A stretch of DNA of 64,000 bases from assembly GCA_027493885.1 (NCBI GenBank), contig JAOSJZ010000001.1:1674001-1738000 (forward strand), given 5' to 3'. Source of the stretch: Gaiella sp. GTDB lineage: Bacteria > Actinomycetota > Thermoleophilia > Gaiellales > Gaiellaceae. The notes under the pieces are model-generated. The model was not told where the DNA came from. It made no database searches and saw only the letters and a list, made by a program, of their open reading frames with translations. Shown here piece by piece: positions 37,063 to 47,044 of this stretch. The stretch's first letter is position 1. Every line of letters starts with the position of its first letter. The translations under genes and the position numbers were made by a program.

Positions 37063-38862
37063 TCACTCGAGCGCGTAGAGCAGCACACCGTTGCGGCCGG
37101 CCGCGACCGGTCGGTAGCCGATGCGCCGCAGGAACGGCAGCACGCCCCGATCCGCCTCGGGCCAGACGACGACCCACCTGGCCCCGAGTCGCTCCGCGTC
37201 CGCCCTGGCCGCCGCGGCGCTCGACGCGGGAACGCTCGGGGCGCTCCCCTCGGGGACCTGGCGGAGGAGGAGCGCACGGTAGAGCGGATGCTGAAGCATG
37301 ATGTCGTAGCGAGCGCGATCGATCCGTGAGATGTACCCGGATGCGATCGGCTTCCCGTGGATCGTCTGCTGGAACAACGGCCGGCTCACGACCGGCGCGT
37401 AGCCGATCGAGGAGAAGCCGTCCGCCCAGGCGAGCGGGAGGTCGACGACGATGCCGTCCCGCGGGTCGCTTGCGATCAGGCGGGCGATCCGCTTCGCCTC
37501 CGGGTCGGCGTCGCCGCGCATCGTGACCGCGCCCTCCGCCACCGCCGCCGCACACAGGCAGGCGACCGCGGCCACGCCGAGACCACTGTGCCGGCGCACC
37601 GCGGTGCGTGCCCCGAGGCCCGCCAGCAGCACGGCGGCGAACGCGCCGAGCAGCATGAACCGAGGCGGGATCCGGAGGTCACTCAGCACCGGCATCGCGG
37701 TCACCCAGGTGCCGGGCAGGATCGCGGACATGACCTCCTCACGGGAGACGGGCAGCGGCCGGTAGACGTGCCCCGCCACCTTGAGCGTCGGGCCGAGGGA
37801 GAGGACGGCGCAGGCGAGGACAGAGGCGGCGAGCCAGCGTGTCCGTCTGCTGCCGCGCGTTGCGACGAGCCCGACGAGCGCCAGCGCGAGCGTTGCGTAG
37901 CCGAGTGACACCGGAGTGTCCACGCTGAAGTCCGAGAGGCTTCCCAGCTCGTCCGCAGCCCAGCGGTACGCATCACCCAGGAGACGACTGAACGGGCTCG
38001 GGAGCAGGAACTGGGCGACGTCGGCGTTGAATGCCCGGGCCGACCCGATCCGGTCTCCTCGGGTTGCGGCGTAGTGCCCGCTCGACTCCGCTCGGATCGT
38101 CATCGCCCAGAGTGGGAGGCCGACTACGAGAAACGTGCCGGCAGCCGCGAGGAGGGCCGGAGCGCGCCGGCGAAGGCTCGTCGGGCCCGAGCCGAAGAGC
38201 ACGTACGCTTCGGCCGCACCCAGCGCGAGCAGCAGGTACGCGGCGACCAGGAGATCCGTCTCGAGCCCGACGCCGACGAAGGCTCCGAGGAGGATGCCGT
38301 CGCGAATGCGACCGGTGCGTACCAGCCGTCGCCAGAGCAGGAATGCCGCCGGGAGCGCCGCGATGAGGACGAGCTGGTGAACGTGCGCGGTCGCCTTGAA
38401 CACGACGATCGGTGAGGACGCCCAGAGAAGCCCGGCGGCTGCGGCGCCGACGTCCCCCATGCCCATCGCGAGGGCCAGGCGCCACATGAGGAGCGCGGCG
38501 GCCGCGTGGAGACCGATGATCGTGAGCCCGTAGACGGGAACAGGCCCGATCACAGCCGTCAGCGGAGCCAGTACGGCGAACAACAGCGTGTCGAGCGTGT
38601 GGAAGGTGAGAAATGCCCCAGCCGGCGCGTACTGGTAGTCCGTCCACCACGGATTGCCGAGGGAGAGAACCTGATGCGCGACCCACCAGGCGTTCCACGT
38701 GAACTGGCCGGCGTCGCCGAAGACTCTCCCCCGCCAGAGCTCGATCGCCCAGGGCCAGGTCAGGACGATCGCGAGCGCGAGCGAGGAGACTGCGGCGGCG
38801 ACCCAGCGGCGCCGGTCGGGGTGACCTCGCGCTTCCCTCTCCGGACCAGCCTCGGACGGCAC
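37063..38862 (-). CDS. Large polytopic membrane protein, GT-C-like
   Basis: 599 aa with about 11-12 membrane helices followed by a soluble C-terminal part (about 455-599). Loop 1 contains GRVFGDAGQFTWNAWWVAHQVLSLGNPWWTDYQYAPAG, rich in Asp/Trp and similar to uncharacterised actinobacterial and archaeal GT-C-like proteins of the YfhO or DUF6541 kind. The reaction is not known. It is in line with the methyltransferase gene downstream on the minus strand. Confidence 0.68.
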   Translation of the reverse strand: MPSEAGPEREARGHPDRRRWVAAAVSSLALAIVLTWPWAIELWRGRVFGDAGQFTWNAWWVAHQVLSLGNPWWTDYQYAPAGAFLTFHTLDTLLFAVLAPLTAVIGPVPVYGLTIIGLHAAAALLMWRLALAMGMGDVGAAAAGLLWASSPIVVFKATAHVHQLVLIAALPAAFLLWRRLVRTGRIRDGILLGAFVGVGLETDLLVAAYLLLALGAAEAYVLFGSGPTSLRRRAPALLAAAGTFLVVGLPLWAMTIRAESSGHYAATRGDRIGSARAFNADVAQFLLPSPFSRLLGDAYRWAADELGSLSDFSVDTPVSLGYATLALALVGLVATRGSRRTRWLAASVLACAVLSLGPTLKVAGHVYRPLPVSREEVMSAILPGTWVTAMPVLSDLRIPPRFMLLGAFAAVLLAGLGARTAVRRHSGLGVAAVACLCAAAVAEGAVTMRGDADPEAKRIARLIASDPRDGIVVDLPLAWADGFSSIGYAPVVSRPLFQQTIHGKPIASGYISRIDRARYDIMLQHPLYRALLLRQVPEGSAPSVPASSAAAARADAERLGARWVVVWPEADRGVLPFLRRIGYRPVAAGRNGVLLYALE

Positions 38863-38877
38863 CCGGCGGTCTTTCCG

Positions 38878-39555
38878 TCAATGCACCCGGCGGAGGTAGC
38901 CGCTCGGGTTGTGCGTGATGAGGAACTTCTCCCGGGTGCGGTCGATCTCGAACCCCTTCGCCCCGGCGAGGAAGGCTTCGATCGCCTCGAGCGGGCCGGG
39001 AAGCAGGTCTTTTCGGATCTGCCCGATGTTCGAGTCCTCGACGATCACGTAACCCCCGACGGGGACGAGCGGCGCGTACTCGGCCAGCTCGGCCTCGACG
39101 TGGGCCTGCGAGTGATCGGAGTCGAGGATCACGAGCGTCCGCTTGCCTTCCGCGCGCGCCCGCACCACCTCGACGACGGCGGGATCGGTGGAGGAGCGCC
39201 CGCCGAGGTAGGTGACCCGCGGATGCGAGGGATAGTCGCCGCGAACGGGCTCGATGTCGATCGAGACGACCTCGCCGGCTCCGAGCAGGTCACACATCGA
39301 GGCGAGGAAGAATGCGCTGCCGCCCCGGTAGGTGCCGGTCTCGACGACGAGCTCCGGGCGGGTCTCGAACATGATCTCCTGGTAGATCCAGAGGTCGAGC
39401 GGGTTCTTGAGAGCCTGGGCGCCGAGCCAGGTCGCGTCGGTCCAAGCATCCGACAGGTAGAAGACGTCGTGGGCGCGCGAGACGGCGGCCCGGTCGAGTC
39501 GCTTGCCGACACGGAAGGTGATGCCGCGGATGCCTCTGGGCAGGTGCTTCGCCAC
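38878..39555 (-). CDS. CmcI/cephalosporin-hydroxylase-family SAM-dependent methyltransferase
   Basis: 225 aa. SAM site VVETGTYRGGSAFFLASM, VVSIDIEPVRGDYP, and ILDSDHSQAHVEAEL with VIVEDSNIGQ, the pattern of the CmcI/RhmB family, whose members O-methylate antibiotics and sugars. The GTG at 39555 is chosen because upstream codons overlap the preceding GT4 and read as Arg-rich noise. The gap to the upstream GT4 stop is 11 bp. It probably methylates a glycan residue. Confidence 0.85.
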   Translation of the reverse strand: MAKHLPRGIRGITFRVGKRLDRAAVSRAHDVFYLSDAWTDATWLGAQALKNPLDLWIYQEIMFETRPELVVETGTYRGGSAFFLASMCDLLGAGEVVSIDIEPVRGDYPSHPRVTYLGGRSSTDPAVVEVVRARAEGKRTLVILDSDHSQAHVEAELAEYAPLVPVGGYVIVEDSNIGQIRKDLLPGPLEAIEAFLAGAKGFEIDRTREKFLITHNPSGYLRRVH

Positions 39556-39566
39556 GGCCGCGGATT

Positions 39567-40559
39567 CTAGGGCGACGCTCGCAGGCCGAGGACTTCCAGG
39601 TAGCGGTCCGCGACCCACGAGATCGGGCGGGTCGAGATCGACGCCCGCCGCTCCTCGAGCTCGCCGGCCAGACGCTCGAGAGCCTCGCCCGCCTCTGCGT
39701 CCTCGCGGAACGGCACGCCGGCGTCGCCGACGAGCTCCGGGTGTCCCCCGCTCTCGCGGTAGGCAGCGGGAAGGCCGCACGCAAGCGCCTCGAGCAGCGC
39801 GTTCGAGCAAGGATCGTCATAGCTCGGCGCGAGGTAGACGTCCTGGCCCCGGAGAAGCTCCGCAAGGCCCTCGGAGGCCAGCGGTGTGACGACCTTCCAG
39901 CCGGTGAGGCCTCCCGGCGAGCGACCGGCGAACGTCAGCTCGAACCTCTTCGGATCGACCCGGGTGCCGAGCGCGCGGAGCACCTCCGTGCCCTTGCGGG
40001 GGTTGTCGGACCAGCTCACGGCGACGACCCGTACCCGTCTCCCGTCGAGCGGATCGCGGCTCTCGGGCGGGTGGAAGATCGCCGGGTCGACCGCGTTCGG
40101 GATCACGACCGGCGCGCGGAGCCGGAGCCCGAGCTCACGATGCTTCTCGAGCGAGAAGCGCGACTGGAAGATCGTCGCGGCCGCGAGCTCGGCGTTGACC
40201 TCTGCGATCCGCGTGTCGGTGCCGTCGTCGAAGCCGCGGTAGACGCCGATCGGGCCGTCGACACGGTGCACCATCCGCGCGCCCCGGTCGGCGAACCGGC
40301 GCAGCCGCTCGAAGTCGAAGTTGAACGAGTTGAAGAGGCAGGCGGGCGTCTCGGCGGAGACCCGGTTCAGCTCAACGGCGAGACGGCGGCGCTCGATCTC
40401 CCGCACGAGCGCCCGGATGAACTGGTGCCCTCCGCCGGACGGCGACGGTGCGAGCTCGTGGAAGACCGCCAGGTCGGCACGTCCGTGCCGGGTCGCCCGC
40501 AGGTCGAGCTCGGTTCGCAGCCGGCGTCCGATCGTCCTCGCGATCCGCCTCGGTCTCAC
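39567..40559 (-). CDS. GT4 glycosyltransferase
   Basis: 330 aa, GT-B: DLAVFHELAPSPSGGGHQFIRALVREIE (acceptor-side glycine loop), NSFNFDFERLRRF, HRVDGPIGVYRG, IFQSRFSLEKH, VIPNAVDPAIFHPPE; donor side AVSWSDNPRKGTEVL and APSYDDPCSNALLEALACGLPAAYRESGGHPELVGDAG. The GTG overlaps the stop of the upstream membrane protein (GTGA), so both are coupled. The frame is open much further upstream as an antisense-like reading, which I discount. Confidence 0.86.
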   Translation of the reverse strand: MRPRRIARTIGRRLRTELDLRATRHGRADLAVFHELAPSPSGGGHQFIRALVREIERRRLAVELNRVSAETPACLFNSFNFDFERLRRFADRGARMVHRVDGPIGVYRGFDDGTDTRIAEVNAELAAATIFQSRFSLEKHRELGLRLRAPVVIPNAVDPAIFHPPESRDPLDGRRVRVVAVSWSDNPRKGTEVLRALGTRVDPKRFELTFAGRSPGGLTGWKVVTPLASEGLAELLRGQDVYLAPSYDDPCSNALLEALACGLPAAYRESGGHPELVGDAGVPFREDAEAGEALERLAGELEERRASISTRPISWVADRYLEVLGLRASP

Positions 40560-42106
40560 CGGCGCTTCCACACCTGCGACATCCCGGCCTCGCTCACGAG
40601 CCGGTAGCGAGACGCGAGCACGGCGCGAGCCTCGGCGACGAACGCCTCCCACCGGGGCTGGCCCCGCATCGGGTCGTAGAGGCTGGTCGTCACGAGGACG
40701 AGCATCGGCTCCTCGTGCCGTACGCAGTCGATCGTCTCGTCGAGCTGGTCCTGCCGGTAGAACGGATACTGGTGGAAGTAGCGGCAGCGCAGATCCATCG
40801 TGCCGTCCACGAACGCAGCGTGCCCGTCCTCGGTGTTCCGGCCGAGAACGGCGTACGTCACCCGCTCGCTGCCCGGGAACGCGACCAGGCGCGCAGACTC
40901 GAGCGTGTGCCCCGGCGTGCTCACCGGCGCTGTCGTCCAGGCGCCGGTCGTCCACCTGGAGAGGTCTTCGAGCTCGAGCGAGGACCGCACGGCGAACACG
41001 ACGAACCCCGCCGCCGCGAGCGCCGCGAACGGCTTCCACACGTGCTTCGCGACGAGAACGAGCATTGCCGCGCCGAGCGCCGCGGGATAGGCGAGCATCT
41101 GCAGGTGGACGACGAAGATCGCGGTCGCCGCGAGCGTCACCATGGCCGCCGCGAACGCGGCGACCGCGACCGCCGAGACCCTCCTGAAGGTCTGCCCGAG
41201 GCGCACCCAGCCGACGAGAGCGGTCAGGAGCAGTACCACCGCGGCAAGCTCCGCCGCCGGAAGCTGCCATTTTCCGGCCGCGGCGAACAGCTCTCGAACG
41301 ACGTGGAGGTGCGCTCCGACTCCGCCCCCGTGGACGCCGGCGTCCGAGTAGTGGACGTTGTAGGCGATCAGGTCGAGGTAGGGGTGAAGCTCGCCGCGGA
41401 CCGCGAGCACGATCGCCGTGAGCAGCAGCGCGACCCCCGCGCCGCCAAGCCCCTCGAGCGCACGCCGGCGGCGCGACACGCCGTCCCCGCCGAGGGCGAG
41501 GAGCGCGAGCAGGGGAGCGGCGACGACCAGACCGAGGTTCAGCTTGAAGAGCATCGACACGACGACGAGCGCGCCCGACGCGGAGGTCGATCCACGTACC
41601 CAGAGCCACAGCGCGAGCGGCGCCAGCGCGAGGGCGGGCACCATCGTCGCTCCCGGCACGTACCACGCCGCCGTCAGCGCGAACGGATAGACGAGCGCCC
41701 CGGCGAGCATCGCGGCCGTTCCCACGCGGAGCGCACGGAGCGCGAGCGCCATCCCGCCCGTCGCGACCCCGAGCCAGACGACCTCGAGGACGAACGGCCC
41801 GCGCACGCCCCCGGCCCACAGCGCCGCCGCGTAGCTGTAGAAGAAGAACGGATCCTTGTTGTCGAAGACGTCCGCGTAGAGGCGGTCGCCGTCGAGCAGC
41901 CTCGCTCCCACGCTGAGCCAGACGCCGGGGTCTCCCCAGACCTGCGGCTCGACGCGCACGCCCGCAAGCGCAACGCCGGCCACGAGCGAGGCGACGACGC
42001 CGACCGAGCGCCACGGAACCGGACGGGCGCCGGGTGCGGCAACCGGCGCCGACCTCAGCTCGGCCGGACCGACCTCCGCTGTTCCAAGCCCTGTCCCTTC
42101 AGGCAC
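40556..42106 (-). CDS. Polytopic membrane protein, GT-C/PMT-like
   Basis: About 516 aa with 11 or so hydrophobic segments. Loop 1 (GDPGVWLSVGARLLDGDRLYADVFDNKDPFFFYSYAAAL) shows the DNKDP pattern common in GT39/GT87-type membrane glycosyltransferases. The C-terminal ~140 residues are extracytoplasmic. GTG 42106 is chosen; the frame is open to 42259 but those codons run into the divergent FkbM gene. It likely adds a sugar from a polyprenyl-phosphate donor outside the membrane. Confidence 0.75.
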   Translation of the reverse strand: MPEGTGLGTAEVGPAELRSAPVAAPGARPVPWRSVGVVASLVAGVALAGVRVEPQVWGDPGVWLSVGARLLDGDRLYADVFDNKDPFFFYSYAAALWAGGVRGPFVLEVVWLGVATGGMALALRALRVGTAAMLAGALVYPFALTAAWYVPGATMVPALALAPLALWLWVRGSTSASGALVVVSMLFKLNLGLVVAAPLLALLALGGDGVSRRRRALEGLGGAGVALLLTAIVLAVRGELHPYLDLIAYNVHYSDAGVHGGGVGAHLHVVRELFAAAGKWQLPAAELAAVVLLLTALVGWVRLGQTFRRVSAVAVAAFAAAMVTLAATAIFVVHLQMLAYPAALGAAMLVLVAKHVWKPFAALAAAGFVVFAVRSSLELEDLSRWTTGAWTTAPVSTPGHTLESARLVAFPGSERVTYAVLGRNTEDGHAAFVDGTMDLRCRYFHQYPFYRQDQLDETIDCVRHEEPMLVLVTTSLYDPMRGQPRWEAFVAEARAVLASRYRLVSEAGMSQVWKRR

Positions 42107-42251
42107 GTGCCCTCTGCTCCTCGCGCGCGGACGGTCGATCCGGCCGGTGCACGCCGGACGGGATGCTACGGGAGTCCAAGGACGCGACGCTCGTGCAACG
42201 TTGACACGCGCCGCTCTCCGCCGTGACCCGATACCCTCGCCCGGCGCCGGG

Positions 42252-43049
42252 ATGCCCACGACCAGCCGCCTCTCTCGTGCCCTCCGCCACAGCGGCCTGA
42301 CGCTGCGGACGCGCGCCGGGCTGCTCAGGCTCGAGGTCGCACGCCGCGTGATGCCCCGCGAGGCATACGCACTGCCGCTCGGGTCGGTGACAGCGTACCT
42401 CTCGCACGACGACTACGAGATCGACTGGGCATCCTGGACCTTCGTCGCAATCGACGAGGCGTACGCCGGCAACTACAGCGGCGCCGTGGTCGTGGACATC
42501 GGCGCACACAAGGGCTACTACGGCGCGTATGCGCTGGCGCACGGCGCACGAGCGGTCATCTCGTACGAGCCGGAGAGCGCCAACTCCGCGCTCCTCGAGC
42601 GGGCCGCCGCGCTCCGGGATCGGCCCGGCGACTGGCACACGAGACGGTGCGCGGTCGGGCCCGCGGCGGGTGAGGCCGACCTCCACGTGATGGGCGCGTC
42701 CTGGGGGCACGCGCTCTCCCCGCCCGAGAAGTTCGCCCGTCACGAGGTCGGGCTCGAGCGCGTCCGCGTGGAAGCGCTGGCCGACGTCCTCGCCGAGGCG
42801 ACCGGCCTCGCGAGCGGCGCGCGCGTGATCGTCAAGGTGAACATCGAGGGCGAGGAGTGCCCGACGGTCCTCGGGACGCCGCCGTCCGCCTGGGACGGGA
42901 TCGACGAGCTCTACGTCGAGACGCACCCGTGGGCGACGTGCGACGCCGACGACCTCACACGGTACCTCGGCGCCGCGGGGCTCGTGCGCCGCGAGAGCGC
43001 TCATCCGGCCGTTCTGCGGATGGCGCGAGGCGCGAACGCCCCTGCATAG
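42252..43049 (+). CDS. FkbM-family methyltransferase
   Basis: 265 aa. SAM-binding VVVDIGAHKGYYGAYALAHGA and VISYEPESANSALL; later VIVKVNIEGEECPTVLG (the KxxIEGxE motif of FkbM) and ELYVETHPWA. These enzymes methylate sugar hydroxyls in glycans and glycolipids. ATG 42252 starts 10 bases after CGCCCGG, with no strong ribosome site. It is a single plus-strand gene, divergent from the GT-C gene. Confidence 0.85.
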   Translation: MPTTSRLSRALRHSGLTLRTRAGLLRLEVARRVMPREAYALPLGSVTAYLSHDDYEIDWASWTFVAIDEAYAGNYSGAVVVDIGAHKGYYGAYALAHGARAVISYEPESANSALLERAAALRDRPGDWHTRRCAVGPAAGEADLHVMGASWGHALSPPEKFARHEVGLERVRVEALADVLAEATGLASGARVIVKVNIEGEECPTVLGTPPSAWDGIDELYVETHPWATCDADDLTRYLGAAGLVRRESAHPAVLRMARGANAPA

Positions 43050-43127
43050 CGACCCTTCCACCGACAGAGTCGGCGCTATCGACGCGACGAGAGCGAGCTC
43101 CCCTTCCCGACCACGAGCACGCGCGTG

Positions 43128-44243
43128 CTACTCGTGCTCCCGTGACCCGGCACGTGCGAGCACAGCGGCGAGCCGGTCGACGTAGCGCTCCCAACCGAGC
43201 CCCGACTCGACGGTGGCGCGCGCGCGCCTGCCGAGGCCCCGGGCACGCACGTCGTCGCGGAGCAGCAGGATGAGCGCTTCGCCGAAAGCCTCGGCGTCGC
43301 CCGGCGCCACGAGCCGGGCGTTGGCTCCGTCCTCGAGGCCGTAGCCCGTCGCGATCGCGGCCGTGCGCGTCACCACGACCGGCTTCGCGAGCGCCATCGC
43401 CTGCAGCAGCACCGTCGTCGCGCCCGAGTAGCTGTTCTCGCGAACCGGGAGCGCGACGACGCGGGCGCGCTCGAGCCGGCGGCGCATCTCGTCGAACGGC
43501 AGGTCCGTCTCGACCGAGACGTTGGCCGGGCGGTCGTCGAGCGCGCGGGCGCGGTCAGATGTCGTCACGGCGAGGAAGCCGGTCTCGGGCATCGCGCGGG
43601 CGACGTCGAGGAGCAGCTCGAAGTCGCGGTGGGGATCCGCCCCGACCGAGACGACGTCGAGATCCGGGCGAGCGCTCGGCGGCCGAAACGCCTCGACGTC
43701 GACTCCCAACGGCACGAACTCGACGGGCACTACCGCACCGCGCGGGCGGAGCCATTCCGTGAGCACGCGCGCCTCGTGCTCGCTGTAGGTGACGATCGCG
43801 GAGGCTCTGCCGAGGGCCGCCGCGTAGAGCCGCTCCATGCGACCCGGGCGAAGCTGCGCCAGACGCTCGGGCAGCCCGATCGCCGTGTACACGAACGGCC
43901 GGCGGACGACACGTCCGCGCGCGAGCAGCATCAGCGGGATGCCCACGGTGTCGACGGTCGAGAGCACGACGTCGGCACGGTTCAGCCGCCGCAGCGAGGA
44001 GAGCACGGTCGCGAAGTCGCCCCCGTACCCGCCGGCGCCCTCGAGGCCGCGCTTCAGCGCCACCCCCGTCCCCCGTGCCCAGGCCGAAGGCCGCGGTCGC
44101 TCGAGGTTGTGCCCCACCGCGAACCCGCGTTCCGCGAGCTGATCCATCCCGAAGAGCGCGTAGCGGGCCGGGGAGCCCGGCTCGAGCTCGAGGGCCGCGC
44201 GTCGTGGCGGCGCATCGCGGAAGAGGTAGAAGACGGAGGTCAC
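43128..44243 (-). CDS. GT4 glycosyltransferase
   Basis: 371 aa, GT-B: VVLSTVDTVGIPLMLLARGRV, PFVYTAIGLPERLAQL, IVTYSEHEARVLTEWL; donor domain VVSVGADPHRDFELLLDVARAM, VVALPVRENSYSGATTVLLQAMALAKPVVVTRTAAIATGYGLEDG. Glutamate in RENSYSGA replaces the usual EGFP site. GTG 44243. Divergent from the PhyH gene with 52 bp between, where CCGAGG before the PhyH start serves that gene. Confidence 0.86.
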   Translation of the reverse strand: MTSVFYLFRDAPPRRAALELEPGSPARYALFGMDQLAERGFAVGHNLERPRPSAWARGTGVALKRGLEGAGGYGGDFATVLSSLRRLNRADVVLSTVDTVGIPLMLLARGRVVRRPFVYTAIGLPERLAQLRPGRMERLYAAALGRASAIVTYSEHEARVLTEWLRPRGAVVPVEFVPLGVDVEAFRPPSARPDLDVVSVGADPHRDFELLLDVARAMPETGFLAVTTSDRARALDDRPANVSVETDLPFDEMRRRLERARVVALPVRENSYSGATTVLLQAMALAKPVVVTRTAAIATGYGLEDGANARLVAPGDAEAFGEALILLLRDDVRARGLGRRARATVESGLGWERYVDRLAAVLARAGSREHE

Positions 44244-44295
44244 TGGTGCCGCCGGTAAGGTAGGCGACTGTCGCGCCCGCCGACCCGAGGTGACC

Positions 44296-45258
44296 ATGCA
44301 CAGGCAGCGAACGACATTCTCCCGTCGCATGAACCGCGTGTTCACGCATCGCGCGAACCGCGTGTCGAAGGCGATCGAGCGCCAGGGCATCCGGGCGACG
44401 TACGAGCTGCACGACCGGCTCCTCTCGAACCGGACGAGCCGAGAGCGCTTCGACGAGGCGCCGCCGCAGCTCGACGACCTCCAGCGAGGCATCCTCGCCG
44501 AGGTCCGGGAGCAGGGGTATGCGCTGCGCTCCTTCCAGGACCTCGTCCCCGACGAAAGCCACTGGGCAGAGCTCCTGGCCGAGCGCGACCGGTTCGTCGC
44601 CTCGACGGAGGCCGATCTCGCCGCGGGCGGGGAGCATGTGCGTGTCCGGCCGGGCAAGGAGTTCGTCGTGCGGCTCTGCAGCTACGGGGTCGAGCTCGGC
44701 CCGGACGACCCCTGGTTCAGGGTGGCGTCCTCCCGGCGCCTGCTCGACGTCGCGAACGCGTACCTCGAGATGTGGTCGAAGCTCGAGTACGTCGACGTCT
44801 GGTACTCGGTGCCGCAGCCCGGGTCGGCGCAGCGCATCTCCTCGCAGCGCTGGCACCGCGACTACAACGACAAGCATCTGCTCAAGATCTTCCTCTACCT
44901 CGTCGACGTCGACGAGAACATGGGCCCGTTCCAGTACGTCGCCGGCAGCCAGCCCGGCGGGCCGTACGCGGACGCGTGGGCCTGGCGCCCGCTCGGCCAG
45001 AACTACCCGACCGAGGAGGAGCTCGAGTCACGCATTCCGGCGGAGGCGGTCAGGACGTTCACCGGGCCTGCGGGGTCGTTCCTCTTCTGCAACACCGCCG
45101 GCTTCCACCGCGGCGGCTTCTCGACCACGAAGCCCCGGGTGCTCGCGACGGCCACGTACTCGTCGCCGGCCTCGCTCGCGTCGCTGACCGTGCGCAGCTA
45201 CACCTACACGGGCGCGCTCGAGGAGCTCGACCCGGCCTCGCGGTTCGCGCTCGGCTGA
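44296..45258 (+). CDS. Phytanoyl-CoA dioxygenase (PhyH) family oxygenase
   Basis: 320 aa, Fe(II)/2-oxoglutarate dioxygenase. RWHRDYND holds the HxD metal pair; the second His is in FCNTAGFHRGGF and an Arg for 2-oxoglutarate follows (KPRVLA). The jelly-roll core is HLLKIFLYLVDVDENMGPFQYVAGSQ. ATG 44296 has CCGAGG upstream; a GTG at 44290 is in frame. Among glycan genes it could hydroxylate a sugar or lipid part; the substrate is not known. Confidence 0.85.
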   Translation: MHRQRTTFSRRMNRVFTHRANRVSKAIERQGIRATYELHDRLLSNRTSRERFDEAPPQLDDLQRGILAEVREQGYALRSFQDLVPDESHWAELLAERDRFVASTEADLAAGGEHVRVRPGKEFVVRLCSYGVELGPDDPWFRVASSRRLLDVANAYLEMWSKLEYVDVWYSVPQPGSAQRISSQRWHRDYNDKHLLKIFLYLVDVDENMGPFQYVAGSQPGGPYADAWAWRPLGQNYPTEEELESRIPAEAVRTFTGPAGSFLFCNTAGFHRGGFSTTKPRVLATATYSSPASLASLTVRSYTYTGALEELDPASRFALG

Positions 45259-45279
45259 GCCGAGCGTCGCCCGGAGGCG

Positions 45280-47018
45280 TCAGACCGTCAGGCGCTCGGC
45301 CGGGTACACGAACGGCGTTCCTTCGAGGATGCCGTCGCAGATGACGTCGAGCCCTTCGTGCCTGCCCGGCAACAGATCGCCGAGACCGTCGATCTCGACG
45401 GAGAACGGCGCGGGCTGGTTGCCCTCGACGTGCCGCATGAACGGAAGCGGGATCATGCGCCTGAAGAAGAAGTGGTAGGCGTACATCCGCGCGCGCCGTA
45501 CCGTGTCCTCGTCGAGCCGGCGGCCGAGCGGCAGCCGGTCGAGGATCCGGAAGTACTCCTCGGGCGAGCTGGCGTCGAGCGTGACGCCCTTGCCGCGCAC
45601 CCATGCCTCGCCGGCGACGACGACCGGGGTGCCCCGGCTCGCGAGCTCGACACCGGTCTTCGTTCCGTAGATCAGCACCGCGTCGCAGACGTCCATCGCC
45701 GCGTACGTGCTGCTGTTGCTCTCCGGCGGGATGACGAACACGTTGGGCGGCAGCGCCGGGAAGGCCTTCTCGAGCTCCGCCAGCATCGGCTGGCGTGAGG
45801 GGATGGTTCCCCGGACCTCGGCCGGATGGATGCGGACGAGCAACTGGAGCTCGGGCCGGCCCGCGAAGTACGCGATCGTCTGCACGACCCAGTCGAGCAT
45901 GTCCGCGAACGCGTTCGCTCGATAGTGCAGCTGAGCGTCCCAGAAGACGTTCGTCAAGAGCCCGACCGTCGGCCGACCCAGCTCGAGGCCGAGGTCGCCG
46001 GCGATCTTTGCACATCCTCGATCGGGTTCTCGTGAAACCAGATCCAGTCGCGCGTGCCGGTCAGCCGGCTCTCGAGATATTCCATAATCGCTCGCTCCTG
46101 GGCGGGCTCCCACGCCATCTCCTCCCACACGTCGAGAGGCTCCGTGAGCATGGTGTGGTGGTAGGTGTCGTCGTGACTGAACAGAAAGCAGCCTTTGCGG
46201 TACGCGACGTTCCATGTCACCATCGGCACGGCGGCGTGCCGGCAGGCTTCTGCGATCAACCCCTGGGGGACGTAGATGCCGTGATGAAGACAGGCGCGGT
46301 CGATCCGTTCGCGCGCCAGCAGAGCCCGAACCGCGGCCGCACTGACGAGCGCCGCCTCGAAGAAGCGGCGAAGAGTCGTCTCCGCGCCGTCGGTACCGGG
46401 CAGCTGCCCGCGGGCGAGGTAGCGGAGCGACCCTGCGAGCGCGTGCTCGCCGACTGCGAGGCCGTGCCTGCGATACCCAGGTATCTCATCGAGTGCGACC
46501 GCGTGCGCGAGCGTCCGCGCCTCGCGCAGCTCGCGCTGCGAGACGTACTCGCCATAGCGGGAAACCGGCAGCCCGTGCGAGGCATAGAACGCCGACCCGG
46601 TCTCGTAACACGAATCGCAGAGCACGGTTCGGAGCTCGTAGCGGGCGAGCAGCCCCGGGTCGGGTGGCATGAGGTGAGTCTGCAGGCAGGCGGGCAACTG
46701 CTTGTCGCAGAGGAGGAAGCGGACACGGGCTCCACGCAGCGTGAGGCACACACCGAGGAGGCTCTCGATGATCGTCGCCGGCGCGAAGCCGCCCATGCTC
46801 GTCGCGAGGAGGACCGCCGGCCCGCCCGCCGCGCGCTCGCGTGCGCCGTCCCACAGGGCCCGATCGCGCTCGATCCAGCGTGACCAGTCGGGAAGGTGGG
46901 CGTTACCGGAAGACACGTACCTCGGGCCTGTCGTGGAAGCTGCGTCGAAGACCGCGCCGATTGTACGAGCCCCGGGCGGCGGGCACCGATCCGGCTTCCG
47001 TGCGCTCGACGACGTCAC
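45280..47018 (-). CDS. Capsular-polysaccharide-synthesis-like GT-B protein, frameshifted near 46012
   Basis: The corrected protein is about 579 aa. The N-terminal half (LLATSMGGFAPATIIESLLGVCLTLRGA, LLCDKQLPACLQTHL, YASHGLPVSRYGEYV, CLHHGIYVPQGLIAEAC) and the C-terminal half (PTVGLLTNVFWDAQLHYRANAFADML, LLVRIHPAEVRG, LIYGTKTGVELASRGTPVVVAGEAWVRGKG) together match KpsC/capsule-synthesis GT-B proteins. A base is missing near 46012 (reading GAGGATGTGCAAAG); adding one joins ENPIEDV to AKIAGDLGLELGRP. This one is not in a homopolymer. The start is GTG 47018 or GTG 46916. Confidence 0.78.
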
Positions 47019-47044
47019 GCCCGGACACGGCGAGTGAAGCTAAC

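Noticed and set aside
33936-37277. 1113-codon open frame on the minus strand
   Set aside because: Arg/Glu/Asp/Gly-rich without domains; it is antisense to the membrane protein at 35187-37049 and arises from the high GC content. Only its end overlaps a real GT4 frame.
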